The notes below the pieces were generated by a model, which was given only the letters and a program-made list of their open reading frames with translations, was not told the origin of the DNA and ran no database searches. Position numbers and translations under genes: made by a program. A stretch of 64,000 nucleotides of DNA from Aselliscus stoliczkanus. Lineage: Eukaryota; Chordata; Mammalia; Chiroptera; Hipposideridae. Of the stretch, positions 55,601 through 64,000 are shown one piece after another; the stretch's first letter is position 1; every line of letters begins with the position of its first letter. The stretch is taken from positions 157,093,434-157,157,433 of the forward strand of contig CM066727.1 in the NCBI GenBank assembly GCA_033961575.1, read 5' to 3'.

Positions 55601-57569
55601 ACTGATGTATGTAAATGAAGCAACAAAGCCTGTAGGAGAGAGGTCAAGGGGGAGAGAGAAGATACAAGGATGATCACTGCAATCTGTGATTCCAACATCA
55701 AAAGAAAACCAGTTTCAGAAGAGTTTCATGATAACTCCTCAAGTCATAATTATAAGTAGTGCCATGTTTTTCTGTTTTCAAAGTAAAATTTGGCTTTTGG
55801 CTTAAGTTCTGACAGAAATATGCATTAATAATGGCTATTACTATAATAAATTACTTTCAAGCATCTTGCTTAGATTTCTGTTTGGGGATAATTAATTTTT
55901 TTAATAGCTTCATAGTCATGACTTATAAATCATTGACTATTGCTTTTTAACTATCACAAATCAAACACATAGCATTTGTTTTTCATTAATCAACGTGTTT
56001 TAGAAATTAGGCTAATTTTTTTCTTATTGATCGTTAGTTATAGGCAGAATGACACATTTAATAGGCTAGTTGCTCCAGAGACGATGCAAAGAAGTCTTAA
56101 ATCATCAAGGTAATCACTAAAAAATGAGGATGTTGTTTTGATTAGTTGTAGGAAGTACTTGTAACTAACGTATAAGTTTCTTGTATATGACTAATCTCAA
56201 TGAAACACTATACTGGGAATATAAATAGCTCACTTCCTTCTAACTGTATTCTTGGTGATCAAATCAATGCTTTAAATTTTTCCAAAATACCCTTAAATTT
56301 TAACAGAATAGATGGTACAAATATTAATTATTTTTCATGAACTTACCTTTACAACCTAGCTATGTCCAAGCATTTGCTTAGTTTTCTAAATAGATTTTAA
56401 ACTTGTCAAAAATGAAATTGCATGTCATATAAAGCTTTCTAAAAAAAAAAACAATAGCAAACAATTCAAACTTCTCTTTGGAAAGCTTAATGAATGGTCT
56501 GTGGGTTGGGAATTGATTTGGGGCAAGTCAGTTAATATTAACTCCTTTCTCTACATAACCTGAAAATAGGAAAAATGCATGCAGGCCTACTATTTTAAAA
56601 AGTTGCTTTAGGAGCAAATTTTAAAAAGTACATAAAAGTAGTGTGAGATAGTATGGTAAGTAATGCAACAGAAAAATTATTTCCAAAAAGCCATTGGAAA
56701 GACTGATTCCAATCCCCACCTTCAATAACCTCACCTCTAAAACAGGCCTCAGCTCTGTAGCCGGTTAAGTAATTAGAGAACATCTGTGTCATCTGGGGTT
56801 GTGAAGGTTGTCATTCTGCAAACCTGACTCACACCTCCAAGAAATATCATATTTCTTCTACCTCACCCCTAAGTCACTCAACCCTACCCATCTCACCGTA
56901 CGGCCCATATTTCTAACTTGACTATTTAGTTAGTCCTTACACACCATATGTAAAATCTCAGATACATGTGACATAAATGGAAAATTGAAACCGAAAGAGA
57001 TCTTTAACCTGGCTCCTCCATGTAACCACAAGTTTTCCTTGTGCGGACAGCAATCACTACGGCATATTCAATTTGTATCTATCTGTACCATCCCTACCGG
57101 GGCACAATCTTAAATTTGTGACTCTTTTGTAATTAAATACCAAAGGAAGAATTTCACATATTTTAAGAGTTCAAAAATGACCAAGTTTAAAAATCCTTAA
57201 GGCAGTATATTTTTTCTCCACAGTAATAGTGTAACATAAAAATTTCCTACGGACTATGGAAAGAAATGTGGGAGACATCCTTTATGAATGAATCGGGGAT
57301 TCAGAATACTGGGTATGCAAGGAACTTCCATAAAACCAAAAGATCAACTACGGAGGCTTTCTTCAAATAGCCCCATTTAAACAAAAACCTTTTTACAAAA
57401 GGATCTCTTACAGTACAAAAAAAAAAAAAGAATCAAATCAATTCACATAAACAAAATATGATTTCAATCATGTACCGATTATGACAAACTTCCACATTAT
57501 GGTCTCAAACCACTGTTTAAACTACATTTGCTAACTTCCTTCCTATTACTCTCTAACACCAATGAAAAG
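55601..57569. other. AT-rich low-repeat intronic sequence
   Basis: About 2 kb without a recognised repeat, gene or RNA. It may hold conserved non-coding sequence, which cannot be judged from one genome. Confidence 0.4.
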
Positions 57570-57815
57570 ATACCGGAAGGCAGTGACCTGGCTTTCACTT
57601 CCAGGAGACACTGAAGTCATACTTGGACTCGGGTGCTGAACAGCTAGCTGTGCGGCCTTGGGTTGGTGGCACAACATTCTGAGACAGTTTCCTTGGGTGT
57701 CAAACTGGGATAATATCAGCTGCATCACCGAATAATAGTAAAGATGAAAAGAGGCCACACTGGTGTCTCTCAGGGACCTAGTACAGTGTCCAGCATGCAA
57801 TGGGCACCCTTCAAC
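57570..57815 (+). mobile_element. MIR
   Basis: 'cagctagctgtgcggccttg', 'gagacagtttccttgggtgt', 'caaactgggataatatcagc' and 'gtacagtgtccagcatgcaa' follow MIR on plus. The 111-aa minus ORF is its shadow. Confidence 0.8.
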
Positions 57816-57889
57816 CTCTGCCACTGGAGTCCCACCCTGCTGGGACCCTAGAGAAAGCCCAAGTCTACAGACAGGAAGCACCTGGCTCT

Positions 57890-58795
57890 GTTCCTTCCCT
57901 CAAACCCTCAATCCCTCAGTCCCCCTTTCCTCCCTCCCGCAGAGGTTAGATCTGTACCTCCTCAGGCCTGAAGGTAACAATCCCTCAGCTCAGGTAGCTC
58001 GTCCTTCTACCGCCTCAGGAATTTTGCTCCAAGATGTCCCTCGGAGAGGGGATAACTACGCATTCCACCTTCTTCTTCAGGCTCCTCTGGCCGGCTCCTT
58101 CCTTAAGCATGAAACACATTCTAGTTTCTTTCTTTGAAAAAAGAAAGGAAACTTCTTGGACTCCACCTCCAGGACAGTCCTATCTTTTGTGTCCCCTTCA
58201 AGGCCACTTCTTAAAGAGTTGTTTGGACTGGCTGCCGTCTGGGTCCTCACCTCCCACTCACTCCTCCTTTTTTTCACTTTAATTTGGCTTCCAACTCCAT
58301 CAAACTGAAGAAATGTTTGTCAGTAAATCACCAATGATTTCCTTGTTGCTCCTTTCAGTTCCATTTCTTGGTTCTTATCACATCAGCAGCATTCCCAGCT
58401 TTGGGGGCTGGGACACCGGTGATCACTCCCCTCGGAAAAACTGCTGGAGAGTCTCACACTCTCATCTCCTGTCTCACCTCCCCCAGTGTCCTTTCTGAAT
58501 TTCTTTCTCTGGTAATCCCTTAAATGTTGGTCTTCCTCAAAGCCCACTAAACGACGCCTTTCTTCTGTTCTCCAACATTCTTTCCCTTGGTAAATTCATC
58601 CACTCTCACACGTCAGTCAATACGATGGTCCCATGTCCTTATTTGCCCCAAATTGTTCTGGTTTACCCTGGTATTCCCCGTATAAGTAATAGCAACTCCC
58701 CTCGCCTAAACAGCCCAAACATCCCCGTTTGGATGCAAATCAATTATACTATCCCCTTATCAATTACTATTTGTATGCAGATGACTGAATTGAGG
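57890..58795 (+). mobile_element. L2 ORF2-proximal fragment
   Basis: 'caccttcttcttcaggctcc', 'cttaaatgttggtcttcctc', 'ggtaaattcatccactctca' and 'atttgtatgcagatgactga' resemble the 3' coding part of L2. The frame is decayed. ORFs here are remnants or chance. Confidence 0.6.
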
Positions 58796-59037
58796 CCATA
58801 AAGCACAATGGCTGAGAGGGTGGGCCCTGGAGTCAGCCCCCTGGGTTTATATCCTGCTCCACTTATTCGCTAGCCTCTGAGACCCTGGGCTGGGTAAGTA
58901 ATCCCTCTGCACTTCAGACTCCTCATCAACAAAACAGGAAAAACGCTATGGATTGCTTAAGAAGTGAGGGTTAAATGAACCTATGTAAAGTCGTTCGCAG
59001 GAGGTCTGCCACATTTTTTAGTGCTCAATAAATTTAG
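58796..59037 (+). mobile_element. MIR, near full length
   Basis: 'aagcacaatggctgagaggg', 'tgggccctggagtcagcccc', 'cctctgcacttcagactcct' and 'ttttagtgctcaataaattt' follow MIR on plus from 5' to 3'. Confidence 0.9.
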
Positions 59038-59949
59038 CTAGCCCAAACTTGTCACTTGAGTTCCAAACATATTCAGGCGAGTAGAATAAAGTTCCAAGGG
59101 GGTGGGGGTGTGGCAGGGCAAGGAGTAATTTAGTCTGTGTGGGCCTCTTATCACTTCTAAATTCTCTAGACTCCCTTGTATCCTCCCATCAAACTGTGGC
59201 TGAATTCCTAAGATAGTCTTGTGACCTTTGAACAATCTTCCTAAAGATAAATATTGATCCTCAGTGGGAACGATGGCAGCATATTCTTGCTGTGCATTTT
59301 TGGAGAGCTGCTGTATAATTTATTCTTGAAACATCAGCTGGCGATAAGTAGGTGGAAATAAATTCTGCTTCTGAAATGCTTGGGTCAAGTCATTTTTATT
59401 TTCCATGACTGTGGCTTGTTTCCATTATCCCGAAAACATCAAAATCCTTGAATGATAGCTTGGATATCGAATGATTCAGATATTTCTTGGCAATAAAAAA
59501 ATAAGACATAATTCTTGAAAATACACTTTAGGGAGGAGGATGTTGCAATACATTTTGGGAAGCTGAGCAGTGACCAGTTTCAACTTTGTTTTACATTTTA
59601 TGATTAATTTTTTTACTTCCCATAAATTATTCTTAATCCTTAAGAAAGTGTCTTACTTTGAAACAATTTCTAAAATGGTATTGTTTTTATTTTGTATGTG
59701 TTTTCTCATATAACTGTATCACTAAGGTTTTCAAATTTTTTTCTTCACTTTTCACTTGATATGCTAGCATAACTCCTACGTTTTGCCTTTATAAGCTTTG
59801 TTTTTTAACCTTGGCTCTGATCTTTCCTTCTGTGCATCTCCCCAAATCCTGTGGGTGAATTATAAAGCCTGCTTATATATCCAGAGGGCTTTTTCTCACC
59901 TCCTCAGGTTTACTCTGAAACTCTGCATTGAAAGTTCCTTAACACTATT
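59038..59949. other. Low-repeat intronic sequence
   Basis: No repeat or gene recognised. Confidence 0.4.
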
Positions 59950-60190
59950 CTCTACTAAAATTCAGTTCCTTCTTTAAGACCCAGTTTAAAATGCAATTCT
60001 GTCTGTTGAGCCTTCCCTATTTTCCCAGACAGAAAAAAATACCTCACCTGACAGATGCCTCTATTTGGCATGTGGTTCTGTTTTGCACCATAATTAAACT
60101 GCCCAAGTGCCTTTCTATCCAGTATATCCTAGTCCCAAATGGCAAAAGTGGGTTTCACCCATTCTTATACTCCTGCCAGCCCAGTATTTT
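59950..60190 (+). mobile_element. L2 fragment
   Basis: 'ttctttaagacccagtttaa', 'tctgtctgttgagccttccc' and 'tggcatgtggttctgttttg' resemble L2 3' sequence on plus. Confidence 0.6.
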
Positions 60191-60194
60191 ATGC

Positions 60195-60360
60195 ATAATA
60201 GTTAGTTAGCATTCAGTGAGCATTTACTCTGTGCCAGGCCTATTCTATTCTCACAACCTCACAAGGTTGGAACTCTTATCTTCATTTTTATGGATGAGTA
60301 AACTGAGGCTTGGAGAGGTTATGTAAATAGCTCAGCTAGAAAAAGGCAGAACTGGTCTGT
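60195..60360 (-). mobile_element. MIR, antisense
   Basis: 'gagcatttactctgtgccag', 'tcttcatttttatggatgag' and 'taaactgaggcttggagagg' follow the antisense MIR. Confidence 0.85.
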
Positions 60361-61624
60361 TACTGACAGGGAATCTGCTGACTGATTAGGTCAATTTAAG
60401 ATTTTGTTTTCTTTCTTTAGGAGGAAATATGGCTCCAGAGCCTGAGCTTTTAGCCTCAGCTATAAATAAATATGAAATTAAGAGGAAAAATAGTCTTATC
60501 TAGAAAAGATATTTGCATGTAGTTTTCCTTTTTATTCCCTGTTGAAAAACACAACAAAACAAAGCAATGTTTTGTGCACAGCTTTCAATTTTTCCATGAG
60601 AAAACAGAGCAGGTATGAAGTCAACTTAGGTCAATTTTCATCACTGATACTTAGCGAATTTCTATTAATGTTGTTAATGGAAAACTCAGTGCTGCACTAA
60701 AGCTCTATTTGTGTTCCAAAAAATTTTATATTTATGCTGACCACTCAAGATTCTAACCAATGGTGGAATAAAAATTTCTGATGGTTGAAAAGGAAGGGTG
60801 ATGGGGAGCTAATAATGACTAAATTGCTTTCAATTGGTAAACAAGTTGTATTCTGAAAATTCTCTCTCCAAGAATGTCCACAAAAGCCTACTTAACCAGC
60901 GAACCTTTGGCTGAGTCAGCAGTGCTCACTTGCCCTCTTTTTTTTTCATCCTTTAAATGGGAGAGATGATCCCTATGGTCCTCTGAGGAGATTACACAAA
61001 AGAGCTTTTAAAATGGATATTATTTTATTGTTGTTCTTAGCAATATAGCATCTAAATACCAAGTGCAATAGTGTTTCTATGGGGAAAAAAGGTTCTGAAT
61101 TTAAAACTGGGATTCCAAGAGCCAGTCTCTGTCTGCCTTGGTTGCCACCCACAGTCTTTCTCTGAGGGCTGTAGATCTGGGTTCTCACTGCTCCGTGTGT
61201 TGCCAGTGGGACAGGATTTCTGCAGTTTTAAGCCCTAGGGCTTGGAACAGGAGGGACAAGGCCCAGGAGGTGAGGAAGCTGACGGAACAAGAATCCGTGC
61301 TTGGGAACTAACTTCTGACACTAGGCTTTTCCTGCGTCCTGCTTTCCCTCCCTTCAGCTCTAAGCTTGCACCTAGAAGCTTCTCTTTGTATGGCTATGCC
61401 TTGCAGAGCTCTCAGCTCCTCCCGAACCCAACCAGAACAAAAATAAGTCAATAGCTCAACACTACCTATCTTAGAGTGAATTGTGGAACTCAAAGGAAAT
61501 GCTTCATAAACTCTATAAATGTTAATTATAGGTTATTCTGAACCACCTCAGCATTTTGGGGGGATGGGATTTAGTAGTTAAGGGAGCCTTCCAGTTAAAT
61601 GAAATATTTAACTTCTTACTTAGT
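60361..61624. other. Low-repeat intronic sequence
   Basis: No feature recognised. ORFs at 60973 and 61242-61493 on opposite strands are unsupported. Confidence 0.4.
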
Positions 61625-61865
61625 AACACTAATTTAACTGGCTATTTAGTAACATTATGTAGTACCCACTCCAATAGTATGGTACATGTTTTACCTCTTA
61701 TCTATTTATTCTTCTTATGAACCCTATGAAATTGGTACTTCTTTTTTTTCTCCATTTTACACATTTGGAAATTAAGCTTGGCAGATTGAGTCATCAGCTC
61801 TAGGTCACCTATTTTATAAAGAGCAGAGCTGGGAGTCAAAACTGATGCCAAGCCTTTGTGGTCAA
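61625..61865 (-). mobile_element. MIR, antisense, diverged
   Basis: 'cttatgaaccctatgaaatt', 'ctccattttacacatttgga' and 'gagcagagctgggagtcaaa' follow the antisense MIR. Confidence 0.7.
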
Positions 61866-62759
61866 CCACAAACACACGTAAAGGTTCAATAGATGCTTCA
61901 CATCCTTTTTTGTTCACAATCTATTTTTTTCCTTTCCCTGTACAATTGTAGAGATATAGTAGTTTATCAGCCCTTCTTATTATGAAATAACAGTTGTCTT
62001 CAGTTAAGTTGGGTGGGGTGGAGTGGGCTAAGATGGTGAGTGCCCAAGAAAGGAGGATGCCCAGAAAGGCTGGTCAGAAATGCAAAATTAGTGCTTAAAA
62101 TAAAATGGGGAAACTGGAAAGTACTTACTCATTAAAGCAAATGGGGATTTAAAAAAATGTTCTCAGTGGGTTCTAGATCTGTTGCCTAGCCAGACACCTT
62201 CCTTGGCTGTAGATCAGAGTACCAGGTTGGAGAGTCCATAATCTGGACTGCAAGGTAGATATGTTCCCCTCGGAGGGCTGCTACATTTGTGAGCCAGCAC
62301 CTGGGGACAGGATGCCATTTCCGGCATCTGGGGCAAATAACACGAATCAGCATTTACTTTGTTGTATTTGGAAGTGGAAGACTAATGGCCGAAGCTTTAA
62401 GATACTGGCAAATATGAAAACATAAAGTGGTTAGTAAATCCAAAATAGAGCATCTTCCTGGAATTTGGCTTTGAGCTTGTTTTCATTTCACATTTCTCAG
62501 TAATTTGGGTGTCACTTACATTGACTCTAACTTTGTTTTGTTTTCCCAATTCAGACCCCAGCCCCACCCCTTTCCTCCCCCACCCCCCCACGGCCAGGCT
62601 CTAATTACTTTAATTTATGTGGTGTGTTCCCAGCTGAAAAACTATTCCAGTGGGGAAGGAAGGAAAGATGGTGTGGCAAGAGAAAGGGGAAGTGAGAAAG
62701 GAGAAACGGGGAAAATGGTTAAGAGGAAGATTGCACCCCTTTCTAATTAATTGTTAGTA
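61866..62759. other. Low-repeat intronic sequence
   Basis: Contains a C-rich strand at about 62555-62595. No gene or repeat recognised. Confidence 0.4.
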
Positions 62760-63060
62760 GTAATAATCCTGTACTTTTGTTTGGGGCCCCTCCCACCACC
62801 CTGTAGGTGGCAAAAGAGCCCACTGCAGTTTCAGAAAACTGCAGGCCTAAGCTGCGGCCTCAGGGAAACACAGAAAGTGGCAGCCAGGGCAATTTCCTGA
62901 TTCCCCCTCTCCGGTTCCATTTGAAACCAGCAGGTAACTGGAGAGGGGAAAAGGAAGTGGTGTTCTGATTGATTAGATATAGATAAGCTTGGAGTTTTGT
63001 TTTCCTTTGTTTGGAAGGATAGGATTTGGAGTAGGAGGACTCACCTCCCCTACAAATATC
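62760..63060. promoter_or_regulatory. Possible regulatory cluster or PCED1B 5' exon
   Basis: A repeat-free, locally GC-richer block with an ETS/PU.1-like purine motif (AAAAGGAAGTG at about 62950), a GATA-like AGATAAG (about 62983) and an inverted pair around 'ctgcagtttcagaaaactgc'. On minus a consensus donor GGGAG|GTGAGTCC lies at 63045/63044, in the right direction for an upstream non-coding PCED1B exon. All of this is motif reading only. Confidence 0.25.
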
Positions 63061-64000
63061 AAGATGAAAGAGAAGGAGGAAATGAATCAGGAAAAAGAAA
63101 AAAAATGAGGAAATGAAGCTTTAAAATAGGTTTTCCCTAAACCATGAACCTTCTATAGGTGTTTTTAGACACTTTAGGATAGAGCATTTCTCCATTCATT
63201 AAACGGTATAAAATAACTAACAAACAAGAGTAACAGATTCTAAAACAGTCCTTAAATGCATGCCCTATGCACTTAGTTTCTTTTCTTTTTTCTTTCTTTT
63301 TTTTTTTTAGTACTATGTTATTTGGGGAAATTGGCTTATAAAGGAACATGGTTGTTTTTTCTTGAAAAATGTCATTTTACTTTACTTCATTGACTACTCA
63401 GTGCATTGCTTAAAAATTAATTCCACACATTACACATGTTTTTATCCTCTTATCTGTAGCCATAGATTTGCATTTTTTCCATGAATTTCAATACAGTCAT
63501 GATTGTGTCTCAAGGCAGGGCTTCATCTAGAACCCAACTGATAAGTTTGGTATTTTAAAATTCAGAGTAGTCTATTACATAACTGAAATTTTGCCATTAT
63601 TTGAGTCTAGCATTTCTGTAAGTGAGCTGCAAATCTTTCCAGTTCTTTAGAGTCCAGCTAGTCTGTATATTCTGAGACGAAAAGAACAATCTAGGGAAGG
63701 ATGACTAAAATTCCCATAATCATCACAAGACCAGAGAACAGAGGAGCTGTAATAATGCAAATGATAATCTTAATTATACTCTTTAAATTTAAAGTAAAGT
63801 TAAGACCAAGCAACAGATTTTCTACTGATTTTCTTACTTCCAAGAACATATAATATTTGGAGACAGTTACTATTGCTATTCTGGCCCCATTTCGCATTCA
63901 ATAGCTCAGTGTTCTGGCTTTCTTTCTTATCCACTGTACTTGGCTTTCCCTTAAAAGACATTGAAAACTTACACATGTGTTATGTTTTACACGTAGATCT
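63061..64000. other. Low-repeat intronic sequence
   Basis: A-rich near 63090-63110 and T-rich at 63280-63311. No gene or repeat recognised. Confidence 0.4.

Noticed and set aside
57763..58282. Plus-strand ORFs of 82-124 aa
   Set aside because: They cover the end of a MIR and an L2 fragment with no consistent frame.

Overview
The window is nuclear DNA of a placental mammal. It is AT-rich, full of ancient shared mammalian repeats (MIR, L2, MLT1-type LTRs, Tigger transposons), and has one intact protein-coding exon. At least 18 insertions are tRNA-derived SINEs with a GGCCGGCC-type 5' end, tRNA-like A and B boxes and an AATAAAATCTTTAAAA-type tail. Two more compact copies resemble bat VES/Rhin-1 elements. 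From the SINE types I infer a bat, probably of the rhinolophoid group; this is recalled pattern recognition, not a database match.

The certain gene is PCED1B (FAM113B), on the minus strand. Its coding sequence (49809-51128, 439 aa) is uninterrupted and lies in one exon with an acceptor just upstream. The remaining 5' exons must lie to the right, so about 51.2-64 kb is PCED1B intron or 5' region. About 1-49.5 kb lies beyond its 3' end. By recalled human synteny (12q13.11) this would be the gene-poor interval towards RPAP3.

Layout. 1-17.8 kb: SINEs, L2, MIR, two Tigger elements, an antisense L1 split by a solo LTR, and a nested LTR cluster. 17.8-31 kb: mostly low-repeat sequence with a solo LTR, more SINEs and a Tigger element that received an L1 end and a SINE tail. 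31-45 kb: MIR and MLT1 elements interrupted by younger LTRs, SINEs and a palindromic mariner-type MITE. 45.4-46.3 kb: a small CpG-dense block plus two short ORFs that end exactly at good splice donors on opposite strands; this is the best candidate for something unannotated. 46.5-49.5 kb: L2 and LTR debris, then a possible PCED1B poly(A) site. 49.6-51.2 kb: PCED1B. 51.2-64 kb: one LTR of the same family as four others in the window, one SINE, old L2/MIR, and a low-repeat stretch with a possible blood-cell regulatory cluster.

No tRNA, rRNA, CRISPR, operon or prokaryotic feature is present. Most short ORFs are chance frames, antisense shadows of PCED1B, or readings through SINEs and LTRs. Repeat family names come from memory of consensus sequences, and boundaries are exact only where target-site duplications are quoted.
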